A DNA stretch of 52,388 bases from an uncultured Bacilli bacterium (GTDB lineage: Bacteria > Bacillota_I > Bacilli_A > RF39 > UBA660): contig CANQDC010000003.1 of NCBI GenBank assembly GCA_947591455.1, forward strand, positions 1 to 52,388, in the 5' to 3' direction. Below the pieces are notes generated by a model. The model had not been told where the DNA came from and ran no database searches. It worked only from the letters and a program-made list of their open reading frames with translations. This document shows, piece by piece, positions 35,819 through 44,902 of the stretch. How positions within the stretch are numbered: position 1 is the first letter of the stretch; each line of letters starts with the position of its first letter. The position numbers and the translations under genes are program-made.

Positions 35819-36111
35819 TCTCCCACCACCTTTGGTACTTCAATTTCTCTTCCTTCAATTTTGTCCGAATTCCTAAGTAACTCTTCTACTGGAATCGATT
35901 CTTCCGCAACATCTTCTCGTAAAGTACAAGAAAAATTATCTAAACAATGCGTCATTGGTTCAACGGCATCAAGACCTTCAAGTTCTAATTTTCCTAAATT
36001 TTCATCAATAATCGCAAATTCATCTAATACTTGTTTATTTTCTTCTTCGGTCAATCCAATTAATAATTTCTCGGCTAAACGATCGACTAATTCTTTTGTA
36101 AAATTATTCAT
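35815..36111 (-). CDS. gatC: Asp-tRNA(Asn)/Glu-tRNA(Gln) amidotransferase subunit C
   Basis: 98-residue linker subunit stabilising GatA-GatB. Carries LEGLDAVEPMTHCLDNFSC and LREDVAEESIP, the conserved GatC core. First of gatCAB; ends in TGA that overlaps the gatA start. Upstream hypothetical gene ends 17 bases before. Confidence 0.93.
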   Translation of the reverse strand: MNNFTKELVDRLAEKLLIGLTEEENKQVLDEFAIIDENLGKLELEGLDAVEPMTHCLDNFSCTLREDVAEESIPVEELLRNSDKIEGREIEVPKVVGE

Positions 36112-36127
36112 CTTCTCTACCTCTTTT

Positions 36128-36727
36128 CTAATTTAAAATACGCTTACGAATGGATCCTTCTTCTTCCAATGGTTGAAAACTATCTGATGTCCCCTGTAAA
36201 CTTTTTGAAGTTAAAATGGAAAAATAATCTGATAACTTATTTTCATTTACTAATTTATAACTTTCTTTATTATACTCATCATAATTTACTTGTTTTAAAA
36301 TCCCATTCTCCCAATAACTCTCTTCTTTTAATTGGTACCCAAATAAATCCGGATACATAAATGCAAACTTCCCATTAAAAATATTATTTTTTATATCCAT
36401 ACAATCTTGTTTAGATAAATTCTCTCGAAAACCGGTAACTTGCAATAAATTATTTAATTGCATACAATTCATGATAAATTTTTCTTTTTGAAGGTAAGCT
36501 TGTTGGGCCAAATAAATTTCTTTTTGACTTGTTTTATTAAAATAACAATTATAAGAGGGTGTTTCGTAAAATAAATCAAAATTGAAAGTAAATTCATAGG
36601 GATTGGCTATAGCTTTAAACAATATATCTCGAGATTTCTTTTCCGTCCATGTTTCTTCATCATAGAAGACAACTTTCCCATAAAAAAGTTGTCTACGAGG
36701 CACTGGCCATGTTTCTTTATTCATCAT
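36128..36727 (-). CDS. hypothetical protein between aspS and gatC
   Basis: 199 residues, from ATG 36727 with GGAGGAGG in the last aspS codons (11-base overlap with aspS). Aromatic-rich (Phe, Tyr) and soluble; no membrane segment or motif I know. FYGKVVFYDEETW near the start and NIFNGKFAFMYPDLFGYQL in the middle are the most ordered-looking parts. Its place in a tRNA-charging operon suggests a translation-linked role, but this is only context. Confidence 0.7.
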   Translation of the reverse strand: MMNKETWPVPRRQLFYGKVVFYDEETWTEKKSRDILFKAIANPYEFTFNFDLFYETPSYNCYFNKTSQKEIYLAQQAYLQKEKFIMNCMQLNNLLQVTGFRENLSKQDCMDIKNNIFNGKFAFMYPDLFGYQLKEESYWENGILKQVNYDEYNKESYKLVNENKLSDYFSILTSKSLQGTSDSFQPLEEEGSIRKRILN

Positions 36728-38486
36728 CTTCTTCCTCCTCCTTAATAACCGCAATACCAAGTTCTTTTAATTGGGCCTCACTAACACGAGTTGGAGCCTC
36801 ACTCATTAAATCACTTGCACTTTGCGTTTTAGGGAAGGCTATAACATCCTTTATATCACTTGTCCCTGTTAAAACCATCACTAATCTTTCTATTCCTGGA
36901 GCAATACCGGCATGAGGAGGTACGCCATATTTGAAGGCATCTAATATAAAACCAAAGCGCAATTTTGCTTCTTCCTCACGAATACTTAAGGCTTTAAAAA
37001 TACGCGCTAAATCTTTCGCTTTATGATTTCTTACGCCACCACTGGCTAATTCATACCCATTTACCACCAAATCGAAACTTCTGGAAATACAATGTTCTGG
37101 ATCATCAATCGTATTAATATCTTTTACCATGGTAAAAGGATTATGTTCCGCTTTCCATCTTCCTTCCGTCTCAGAATATTCAAAGAATGGAAAATCGGTA
37201 ATCCATAAGAAATTCAATTTATCTTCATCAATTAAATGAAGTTCACGAGCAATCTTGTTACGTAAAGCTCCTAAAGAGGCATAAACAATTTTTTTCGTAT
37301 CAGCAACAATCAAAATTAAATCGTTATTAGTAATACCAAATTTTTCTTTCATGGCCGCAAGTTTTTCATCTTCTAAATTTTTTGCAATAACGCCATTAAA
37401 TTTATCATCATCATATTTTAACCAAGCTAATCCTTTTGCACCATATATTTTAACAAAATCTGTTAAATGTTCTACATCACTTCTAGAATATTTATCGCCA
37501 TTATTTTTTACAAGTAAACATTTAACAATTCCTCCTTTTTCGATAGCATTTCGAAAAACATTCATATTGGTATCTTTTAAAATATCCGTTAAATCTAAAA
37601 GTTCCATTTCAAAACGAGTATCTGGTTTATCGCTTCCAAATCGGTCCATGGCTTCTTGATATGTGATCCGTGGAAAATCAGGTAAATCAATATTTTTAAC
37701 ATCTTTAACGATTTTTTTAATCATTCCCTCGGTAACATTCCAAACATCCTCTTCTTCGGCGAAACTCATTTCCAAATCAATTTGTGTAAATTCAGGTTGA
37801 CGATCACTTCGTAAATCTTCATCTCGAAAACTTCTGGCAATTTGATAATAACGTTCAAAACCAGATACCATTAAAAGTTGTTTAAATATTTGTGGACTTT
37901 GCGGTAAAGCATAAAAAGAGCCTTTATTAATACGAGAAGGAACCAAATAATCTCGAGCTCCTTCTGGCGTTGATTTACAAAGAATTGGGGTCTCAATTTC
38001 AATAAAACCTAAATTATTTAAATATTCCCGAGCACTTTTACATACTTGATGGCGAATAAGAAGATTATTCTTTAATTTTTCTCGACGTAAATCTAAATAA
38101 CGATATTTTAAAGCTACGTTTTCATTTACCTCCGCTTCATTATCATAGACATTAAACGGTAAAACATCACATTCACTTAGAACTTCAAGCTCTTCAACCA
38201 TTAATTCAACTTCCCCAGTTGGAATTTTTGGATTAATCATATCAGGAGTACGAGCAAGTAATTTACCAGTAACTTTAATACAATACTCATTTTTTAAACT
38301 TTCTGCTAAACTAAAATCATTTTTTAAATAACTACGATTAAAGACCACTTGTAAAAAACCAGATCGATCCCTTAGGTCAACGAATATAACTCCACCCATA
38401 TCACGACGTTTATTTACCCAACCATATACGGTATACTCTTTATCGATATCTTTTTTTCGAAATTCTCCATTATTATATTGTTTCAT
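36717..38486 (-). CDS. aspS: aspartyl-tRNA synthetase
   Basis: Class IIb synthetase, 589 residues, bacterial type with GAD insertion. OB-fold anticodon domain (VYGWVNKRRDMGGVIFVDLR), motif 2 FRDEDLRSDRQPEFTQID, motif 3 GIAPGIERLVMVLTG. Last residues are acidic (EEEEDDE). Overlaps the genes on both sides (38473-38486 and 36717-36727), so tightly embedded in the operon. Confidence 0.97.
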   Translation of the reverse strand: MKQYNNGEFRKKDIDKEYTVYGWVNKRRDMGGVIFVDLRDRSGFLQVVFNRSYLKNDFSLAESLKNEYCIKVTGKLLARTPDMINPKIPTGEVELMVEELEVLSECDVLPFNVYDNEAEVNENVALKYRYLDLRREKLKNNLLIRHQVCKSAREYLNNLGFIEIETPILCKSTPEGARDYLVPSRINKGSFYALPQSPQIFKQLLMVSGFERYYQIARSFRDEDLRSDRQPEFTQIDLEMSFAEEEDVWNVTEGMIKKIVKDVKNIDLPDFPRITYQEAMDRFGSDKPDTRFEMELLDLTDILKDTNMNVFRNAIEKGGIVKCLLVKNNGDKYSRSDVEHLTDFVKIYGAKGLAWLKYDDDKFNGVIAKNLEDEKLAAMKEKFGITNNDLILIVADTKKIVYASLGALRNKIARELHLIDEDKLNFLWITDFPFFEYSETEGRWKAEHNPFTMVKDINTIDDPEHCISRSFDLVVNGYELASGGVRNHKAKDLARIFKALSIREEEAKLRFGFILDAFKYGVPPHAGIAPGIERLVMVLTGTSDIKDVIAFPKTQSASDLMSEAPTRVSEAQLKELGIAVIKEEEEDDE

Positions 38487-39285
38487 TTTCTTCTTCCTTT
38501 CTAATCATCTCATTCATTTTTTGCATTTGTTCTTCACTAAAATAATCCTTTAGATAATCATCTTTTTGATCAAGTTCTTGAAAAAAATTTAAATCGTGAG
38601 TTTCTCCAATTTTTTCAATTAATCGATCTTTGTCTAAAGCCTCATCGGCAACGCTAATTAGCTCCGTTAAATAATAAGCATCTCTTTTTTCAATGAAATA
38701 ATCCTCAATTAAAGATAAATCTTTATTATGTCTATTATAGTTGGCTGCTAATCGCCATAAAGCTTCTCTTTTATCTTCATTAATAGCAACATTCACTAAA
38801 TCATTAAAGGCTTCTTGATTAATCATCGGAGGCATAGGAACGCTTATATATTGTGTAATAAAATTTAGTAGTTGTTCATCATTCATACTTCTACAATAAT
38901 TTATATACGTTTCACTATTAGTTAATAAGGAAAATATACTTTTAAATCGTTTGCCACAATCTCTTATCATTTTCTTATCTTCTAATAAACTATTATAACA
39001 TTCTTGTAATTTTTTTTGTTCCTGTTCATCTAACTTGTTATTTTTTAAAGTTTTTTCGATACTGGCAATAATTTTTTCAAGGTTAGCCATTCTTCTTTTT
39101 TCTATATCATCAATTTCATTAGGAACTGAATTAACAATTTCTTTTAAATTTTTTATTAACTCGTCAATTTCCTTATTTTCCGTATCAGTAAAAGCTTTAC
39201 GATCTATATTATTTAATAGTTCTAACAATTTTTCACTATTAATAAAACGATTTACATACTTATAAATAATATTTACTAAATCCAT
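38473..39285 (-). CDS. hypothetical helical protein
   Basis: 270 residues from ATG 39285 (GAGGAGG six bases before). Almost entirely alpha-helical and highly charged, with coiled-coil-like heptads at ~40-120 and tetratrico-like helical pairs after 150. No membrane segment, no motif recognised. It overlaps aspS by 14 bases and its ribosome site overlaps the stop of the tdk-like gene, so translation of the three is linked. Role unknown. Confidence 0.75.
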   Translation of the reverse strand: MDLVNIIYKYVNRFINSEKLLELLNNIDRKAFTDTENKEIDELIKNLKEIVNSVPNEIDDIEKRRMANLEKIIASIEKTLKNNKLDEQEQKKLQECYNSLLEDKKMIRDCGKRFKSIFSLLTNSETYINYCRSMNDEQLLNFITQYISVPMPPMINQEAFNDLVNVAINEDKREALWRLAANYNRHNKDLSLIEDYFIEKRDAYYLTELISVADEALDKDRLIEKIGETHDLNFFQELDQKDDYLKDYFSEEQMQKMNEMIRKEEENETI

Positions 39286-39296
39286 TTGAAGCCTCC

Positions 39297-39830
39297 TCAA
39301 ATATCGTATTTATCTGACTTAAAATTTCTTCCAAAATTCATTTTTTTCTTCCGATTTAAAAGAGAACATTCCCCACAAACAGCTTTATAATTTATTTCGT
39401 CTAGAGATTCGTTCGTCTTCATTTCTTCGATAGTATCAGCAATTTGTAAAAGTCTATCATAACCAGGAAAAGCATTCATACGAAAATCACAATGTAAGCC
39501 ATAACAAAGAACAGGAATACCAAATTCTTTCGTTAAAAAATAGAAGTCATCCACTTGTTCAGCAGTTAAGAATTGCGCCTCATCGACTATAATGGCACTT
39601 AATCCATCAAAAGGAATTTTTTTAAAAACTTTATCGTTAGGTTTTAAAAGAATATCTATCGTTCCTTCAAAACTTACTCTACTAACGACTTGATCATTTC
39701 CTAACGTATCACTCGCGGCTGTAATAATCGCTACTTTTGTACCTCTTTCTTCATAATTAGTAGCAACTTGCTGCAAAAGCGTTGTGGTATCACAATCCAT
39801 TGCTCCGTAGTGAAAATATAACTTTGCCAT
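39297..39830 (-). CDS. thymidine kinase homologue with destroyed P-loop
   Basis: 177 residues, clearly of the Tdk family by LYFHYGAMDCDTTTLLQQ, NYEERGTKVAI, IIVDEAQFLTAEQV, IPVLCYGLHCDF and the closing CGEC. The Walker A loop, normally GAMNSGKST, is GAMDCDTTT: the P-loop glycine and the phosphate-binding lysine (position 15 is Thr) are both lost. The Arg-Thr of GLRTDF is His-Cys, and one of the two zinc Cys pairs (CxCG) is gone. The Walker B/catalytic Glu (VDEAQF) remains. The frame is intact and coupled to neighbours. Likely catalytically dead or changed in function; structural or regulatory role possible. Confidence 0.85.
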   Translation of the reverse strand: MAKLYFHYGAMDCDTTTLLQQVATNYEERGTKVAIITAASDTLGNDQVVSRVSFEGTIDILLKPNDKVFKKIPFDGLSAIIVDEAQFLTAEQVDDFYFLTKEFGIPVLCYGLHCDFRMNAFPGYDRLLQIADTIEEMKTNESLDEINYKAVCGECSLLNRKKKMNFGRNFKSDKYDI

Positions 39831-39844
39831 AAAAACTCACCTAC

Positions 39845-41209
39845 CTAAAAATCACAATTTCCTGGTGTTCTTGGATACGGAATAACGTCTCTTATATTAT
39901 CGACTCCTGTTAAATAGATTAATAATCTTTCAAAACCCATACCGAAACCAGAATGCGGACAAGTTCCATATTTTCTTAAATTTAAATACCATTCCATATC
40001 TTTCGTTTCCATATGCATTTCTTGCATTCGTTTCACAAGTTTATCGTAGTCTTCTTCTCTTTGACTACCACCCATCAATTCACCAGCGCCCGGTACTTCT
40101 AAATCAACAGCAGCAACCGTTTTATTATCGGGATTTAATTTCATATAAAAAGCTTTGATATCTTTCGGCCAATTTTTAATAAACACCGGTCCATCAAAAT
40201 ATTCTGTTAAATATTTTTCATGTTCTTTCGCAATATCGCATCCATATTGGGGTTCATATTCCCATTTAACAGATGCTTTTTTAAGAATGGTAATAGCATC
40301 ATAGTGATCAATACGGGTAAACTTACTATTTACTAATTTTTCTAATTTAGAAATAATTCCTTTTTCAACAAAATCATCAAAAAACTTCATTTCATCAGAA
40401 CATTTTTCTAATACAGAAGAAACCACATATTTTAACATGTCTTCCATAACTTGCATGTCGCCTTCTAAATCACAGAAAGCCATTTCTGGTTCAATCATCC
40501 AAAATTCTGCCGCATGCGTTTTTGTATTTGAATTCTCTGCTCGAAATGTTGGTCCAAACGTATAGGTCTTTTTATAAGCAGTAGCAAATGTTTCCGCCTC
40601 CAATTGCCCACTGACCGTTAAATTTGTCATTTTGCCAAAAAAATCTTTACTATAATCAATTTCTTTTTGGCCACTATTTAAAGGAAGAGTCGTTACTTGA
40701 AACATTTCTCCAGCCCCTTCACAATCACTTGAAGTTAAAAGAGGTGCATGAAAATACACAAACCCATGCTTTTGAAAATATTCATGAATAGCAAAAGCAG
40801 CAACACTTCGAACCCGGAATACCGCTTGAAAAAGATTCGTTCTAGGTCTTAAATAAGCAACACTTCGCAAAAACTCTCTTGTATGACGTTTCGGCTGAAT
40901 TGGATAATCTTCAGGGCAAGTTCCCACGACATCAATTTTCACTGCTTGCAATTCTACTTCTTGATTTCCCCTCGATTCAACGAGTTTCCCTTCTATATGT
41001 AAAGCACTTCCAACCAATACTTTACTAATTTCATCAAAATTTTCTAAAGAAGTATCGTAAACAATTTGCAAGTGTTTAAAGCAAGTTCCATCGCTAAAAT
41101 CAATAAAACCAAACCCTTTTTGACGGCGATGATTACGTACCCAACCATCTAAACAAATCGTTGTATTTAAGTATTTCGTACTATCTACAAAAATTTCTCT
41201 TAAATCCAT
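39845..41209 (-). CDS. asnS: asparaginyl-tRNA synthetase
   Basis: Class IIb synthetase, 454 residues. OB-fold (LDGWVRNHRRQKGFGFIDF), YLRPRTNLFQAVFRVRS, motif 2 FRAENSNTKTHAAEFWMIEP, motif 3 GFGMGFERLLIYLTG. The NFGGS/MGGSQRE stretch marks it as AsnS rather than AspS. Ten bases separate it from hisS (CDS end 41219), so it is under the same T-box. Confidence 0.96.
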   Translation of the reverse strand: MDLREIFVDSTKYLNTTICLDGWVRNHRRQKGFGFIDFSDGTCFKHLQIVYDTSLENFDEISKVLVGSALHIEGKLVESRGNQEVELQAVKIDVVGTCPEDYPIQPKRHTREFLRSVAYLRPRTNLFQAVFRVRSVAAFAIHEYFQKHGFVYFHAPLLTSSDCEGAGEMFQVTTLPLNSGQKEIDYSKDFFGKMTNLTVSGQLEAETFATAYKKTYTFGPTFRAENSNTKTHAAEFWMIEPEMAFCDLEGDMQVMEDMLKYVVSSVLEKCSDEMKFFDDFVEKGIISKLEKLVNSKFTRIDHYDAITILKKASVKWEYEPQYGCDIAKEHEKYLTEYFDGPVFIKNWPKDIKAFYMKLNPDNKTVAAVDLEVPGAGELMGGSQREEDYDKLVKRMQEMHMETKDMEWYLNLRKYGTCPHSGFGMGFERLLIYLTGVDNIRDVIPYPRTPGNCDF

Positions 41210-41218
41210 ACTTTCCTC

Positions 41219-42475
41219 CTAGGCATTAGAAACAATATAATCAATTATTTCGTTTTCATCAATTTTATGTTCTTCTTTCGTTTTATTATCCTTTACTGTA
41301 ATTAATCCTTTACTTAAATCTTCACTATTTAAAAGAATTAATAGTTCTGCTTGATTACGATCGGCTTCTTTAAATTGACTTTTTAGAGAACGCCCCGTTG
41401 TATCATAATCAACAGAAACACCAGAAATTCGTAAATCCTGGGCCAAAGTAATGGCTTTCATTTTTTCTTCTTCATTTACATATAAAATATAACAATTTAA
41501 AGGTCGACGTTCAGAGAATATAGGATCATCCATAGCTAACATGACCCGTTCTAAGCCACTAGCAAAACCCATACATGGAATACTTGGGCCTCCTAAATCC
41601 TCCACAAGTCCATTATATCTTCCACCAGCCGCAATCGTGTTCGCACTTCCTAATACTTCTTTATCACAAACAATTTCAAAGACAGTATAATCATAATAAT
41701 CAAGGCCACGAACAATTTTATCATCCACTTCATAATCAATATCTAAGAAAGTTAAATATTGTAATACTTTTTTAAATCGATCTTGCGATTCTTTACTTTG
41801 ATAATCCAAAATACTAGGTACATTTTTTAATAGGTCATTATCTTGATCGACCTTACAATCTAAAATACGTAAGGGATTAGTCTCAAAACGTTTTTGACAA
41901 TCACTACATAATTCATGAATATGAGGTTTTAAATAAGAAACTAACGCTTCACGATACTTTTCACGATCCTTCTTTGCCCCTAAATTATTAATTTTAACTG
42001 TTAAATCTTTAAATCCTAACTCTTCAAAAAGACGATAAGGCAAAGAAATTACTTCTGCATCAATAGCAGGATCATTGCTTCCTAAAACTTCTATACCAAA
42101 TTGCGTAAATTCTCTATTTCTACCATTTCCAGGTCGTTCATATCGATACATAGTCCCATTATAGAAAAACTTTCGAGGCAAATTTTCGCCATATAATTTA
42201 TTTTCAATAAAACTACGAACAACTCCTGCTGTTCCTTCTGGACGAAGAGTCAATTCACGATCACTACGATCCTTAAAATCATACGTTTCCTTTGTGACAA
42301 TATCAGAAGATTCTCCTACACTACGGTGAAATAATTCCCGTGATTCAAATAGTGGAGTTCGAATGTATTCATAATTATAAAAATCACAAAAATATTCAAT
42401 TAATTGATTAATTTTTTCTAACTTTACGGCCTCTTTTCCAAGAACATCGTAGGTTCCTTTAGGTTTCATTATCAT
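41219..42475 (-). CDS. hisS: histidyl-tRNA synthetase
   Basis: Class IIa synthetase, 418 residues. KPKGTYDVLGKEA start, motif 2 YRYERPGNGRNREFTQFG, histidine-A motif RGLDYYDYTVFEIV, motif 3 GFASGLERVMLAM, and the C-terminal anticodon domain. ATG 42475 is preceded by AGGAGG; a second ATG follows at 42469. First gene after the T-box leader and leader of a nine-gene run. Confidence 0.97.
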   Translation of the reverse strand: MIMKPKGTYDVLGKEAVKLEKINQLIEYFCDFYNYEYIRTPLFESRELFHRSVGESSDIVTKETYDFKDRSDRELTLRPEGTAGVVRSFIENKLYGENLPRKFFYNGTMYRYERPGNGRNREFTQFGIEVLGSNDPAIDAEVISLPYRLFEELGFKDLTVKINNLGAKKDREKYREALVSYLKPHIHELCSDCQKRFETNPLRILDCKVDQDNDLLKNVPSILDYQSKESQDRFKKVLQYLTFLDIDYEVDDKIVRGLDYYDYTVFEIVCDKEVLGSANTIAAGGRYNGLVEDLGGPSIPCMGFASGLERVMLAMDDPIFSERRPLNCYILYVNEEEKMKAITLAQDLRISGVSVDYDTTGRSLKSQFKEADRNQAELLILLNSEDLSKGLITVKDNKTKEEHKIDENEIIDYIVSNA

Positions 42476-42499
42476 ATTCTATTCCTCCTTTTTGATAAT

Positions 42500-42706
42500 A
42501 AAAAAACCTAATAATGTAAGGACGAAAATAATTCCGCGGTGCCACCTTACTTTACTAGGTACTCTCTCAAAATTTATCGCATTTTATGCGTTCTATGTTA
42601 TGAAAAGCTGTCTTTCTATTTATACTTTTTAGGCATTCGCAGCAAACTAGCCTTCTCTTAAAAAAGCACTTAAATATACTTTGTCTTTTCCATAGAAATT
42701 ACGTAT
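42500..42706 (-). promoter_or_regulatory. T-box leader upstream of hisS
   Basis: Minus-strand leader, ~200 bases. The T-box sequence AAGGTGGCACCGCGG is at 42548-42534. The terminator arms CCTAGTAAAGTAAGG (42559-42545) and CCTTACATTATTAGG (42521-42507) pair over ~14 of 15 positions and are followed by TTTTTT; uncharged tRNA should stabilise the alternative antiterminator. A stem-I-like GGCTAGTTTGCTGCGAATGCC segment lies further 5'. Cognate amino acid is presumably His from the first gene, but the specifier codon could not be fixed by eye; Asn or Asp are alternatives given the operon. Confidence 0.93.
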
Positions 42707-42712
42707 ATCTAC

Positions 42713-42741
42713 ATTTTATTACTTTTGCAATTTAAAGTCAA
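42713..42741 (-). promoter_or_regulatory. promoter of the T-box-hisS operon
   Basis: On the minus strand TTGACT (42741-42736), 17-base spacer, TAAAAT (42718-42713); start expected near 42706. Confidence 0.75.
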
Positions 42742-42788
42742 GCAACTAACTATTATTATGTTTTAGTCAGCTAAAAATATACATTAGA

Positions 42789-44783
42789 TTAGATGGCTAG
42801 AACTACACGGAAAGAAATACTATTAACTCCATTTCCATGAGTTCTTCCAATATAAAATGGACCAGCCTCAAATCCACTACGAAAATGTCCTCCTCGAACA
42901 AACCATGGAGTACTACTAGATTCATTACCAAATGGGAAAAATGCTGTATTTTTATACCAACCACTCACTGTTCGATCACTGTTTTCTACTCCAGTACTTT
43001 CAATACGATAATGTATTTTATAAAAAGGACCAAGTTCTTTCGTTGCATCTCCTAAGATTCCGCGACTATAATCATACGCATTAGTACTATAACTATAAAC
43101 ATCATAATATTTAGACTCTGGTAAATCAATTCCATCTGTCACCTCTTGGCCGTCTAAAGTTTTACCCTTAAATCCAGAATTACGACTTATTTTTTGACCT
43201 GAGGCCGGAATATTAGAATTACTTTCTGCTTCCATACCTGCTAAAACAAATTCTAAAGATCCACCACTTAAATCATAGATACCTGTATAATTTCCTGTCG
43301 TGCTAGCTAAGGTGCTTAAATTATTAAAATAGTTAACAGTATATTCTCCATCACTTCCTGCTTCAGAAGGACCATGTTCATTACATGCATTTGGATAACT
43401 AGAACATGGTTCCACTGTTGAGGATCCAATATCTCCCGTAGTCGGATTATTTCTAGCCGCATAACCGGTTAAATGAGAATCATTATTATTTACTCTTACT
43501 CTACTATCATCATTACATTGATTATCTTTACATCTACCATATTTAGAATTTGTAAGGTACGCTACTGCTCCCCATTCTGTATTCTTCATCATATGACTGT
43601 CTAATTCTCTTTGATAGTTATAACTTACTAAATGAGCATTAGCTAATTGAATACTTCTCCAACTATAGACATTTGGCTTGATTTGTAATTTTTTTGCTGC
43701 TTCAATAGCTTCATCTGCACTAGCTGGATTTACCTCAGCAGCTTTTGTTGACTCTGCATCTTTATATCCTGATTCAAACTTACCTACCCATATTCCATTG
43801 ACTCCAAAGGCTGTAAAGGCTGGATGAGTAAGCCAATCAGTAGCTTTTGATCCATTTGATGCAATATCATTGGTTGTTTCAAATTGTATTTCAATTGGTT
43901 GAACTTTGCTTGATAATTGTGTCTCGTCTTCAACTCTTGTTGTATAATTCCCCTCATCCCATATTTTATATTTATATCTTGGGATCCATACAAAATAACT
44001 TTCTATGCTATCTTCATCTATTACTGCTCCCACTTCTGGTTCTTGAGCTTCATCTGCTAATATAACAGCATTTGCCCATTCTTGTTTTCCGTATTCATAC
44101 CATTTCTCTTCTAGATTGGCTCTTTTTACTTCTCCTTTAGCATCTATAATTACTGGAATTAAGTTTTCTCCTAATACTGGATCTGCTCCATTTAATAGAT
44201 CCTCTTTATAATAAGCATAATGGATATTTTCAGAAGTTACAGTTACTTTACTGGTGAAATTCTTATTCATAGCATCATCATTGATATCTACACTTTCATC
44301 TACCCATAATTTTAATGAAAAATCTTTTTCTTCGCCTGCTTTAATCGTACCTGTAGTTATTTGATAAGCTTTGTTTGCTGTAAAATCTGTTTCTTTTACT
44401 GTAGGATCGACTGTACTATATGTATTTAACAGTTCTTTACTATTTCCATTATAAGAAAGAGCTATATATTCATCACTTAAGACATCATTTTCATCTTTTA
44501 CTTCTAATTGGACACTATACGTAGCATCAACATTACATGTATTATGTATTTTAAAAGTAAAAGGGGTTAAAGCTTCTGCTTCTTTATCGGTTATAGGGAA
44601 TTCTTTTAATAAAGAGATATTATTTTGTTCTTCCTCGATATTTACTTCTAAGCAATTTGTATTTAATCTATTGATTGTTTCTTGACTTGCTTGGAAAGTC
44701 CAATAAGCATAACTGACTCCTATAATTACTACGATAAAAAGAAAAAGAAAAATGACGATTATATTTTTATGCTTCTTCTCCAT
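42789..44783 (-). CDS. surface protein: SipW-type signal, beta-domain, C-type-lectin/FGE-like domain
   Basis: 664 residues. The N-terminal membrane signal (MEKKHKNIIVIFLFLFIVVI, then GVSYAYWTF) and a following beta-sandwich (~40-200) resemble TasA/camelysin-type proteins handled by SipW-like peptidases. The C-terminal ~330 residues have the formylglycine-enzyme/C-type-lectin fold pattern: NTEWGAVAYLTNSKYG, YTGIYDLSGGSLEFVLAGM, WFVRGGHFRSGF and SFRVVLA at the very end. FGE active-site cysteines are not evident, so it is a binding fold rather than an enzyme. This architecture is frequent in gut Bacillota and in variable proteins of diversity-generating retroelements. Monocistronic, controlled from the operator region at 44.8 kb. 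Confidence 0.8.
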   Translation of the reverse strand: MEKKHKNIIVIFLFLFIVVIIGVSYAYWTFQASQETINRLNTNCLEVNIEEEQNNISLLKEFPITDKEAEALTPFTFKIHNTCNVDATYSVQLEVKDENDVLSDEYIALSYNGNSKELLNTYSTVDPTVKETDFTANKAYQITTGTIKAGEEKDFSLKLWVDESVDINDDAMNKNFTSKVTVTSENIHYAYYKEDLLNGADPVLGENLIPVIIDAKGEVKRANLEEKWYEYGKQEWANAVILADEAQEPEVGAVIDEDSIESYFVWIPRYKYKIWDEGNYTTRVEDETQLSSKVQPIEIQFETTNDIASNGSKATDWLTHPAFTAFGVNGIWVGKFESGYKDAESTKAAEVNPASADEAIEAAKKLQIKPNVYSWRSIQLANAHLVSYNYQRELDSHMMKNTEWGAVAYLTNSKYGRCKDNQCNDDSRVRVNNNDSHLTGYAARNNPTTGDIGSSTVEPCSSYPNACNEHGPSEAGSDGEYTVNYFNNLSTLASTTGNYTGIYDLSGGSLEFVLAGMEAESNSNIPASGQKISRNSGFKGKTLDGQEVTDGIDLPESKYYDVYSYSTNAYDYSRGILGDATKELGPFYKIHYRIESTGVENSDRTVSGWYKNTAFFPFGNESSSTPWFVRGGHFRSGFEAGPFYIGRTHGNGVNSISFRVVLAI

Positions 44784-44799
44784 TTTTAAATCACTCCTT

Positions 44800-44870
44800 A
44801 ACTTATTTTAGGTTATTACATCTTTATTATAACCTGTTTTAAGTTATAATTCAATAACTTATTTTAAGTT
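44800..44870. promoter_or_regulatory. three near-palindromic operators and surface-protein promoter
   Basis: Three 15-bp sites: AACTTATTTTAGGTT (44800-44814), AACCTGTTTTAAGTT (44831-44845), AACTTATTTTAAGTT (44856-44870), centres 31 and 25 bases apart. On the minus strand TTGAAT (44854-44849)-17-TATAAT (44831-44826) drives the surface protein; one site lies in the spacer, one upstream of -35 and one near the start of transcription. A plus-strand TATAAT (44845-44850) could serve the divergent XRE gene. Arrangement typical of a repressor controlling itself and its target. Confidence 0.8.
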
Positions 44871-44902
44871 GTGCTATTCTTCCGTTGAGGTGACAAGATC
44901 AA

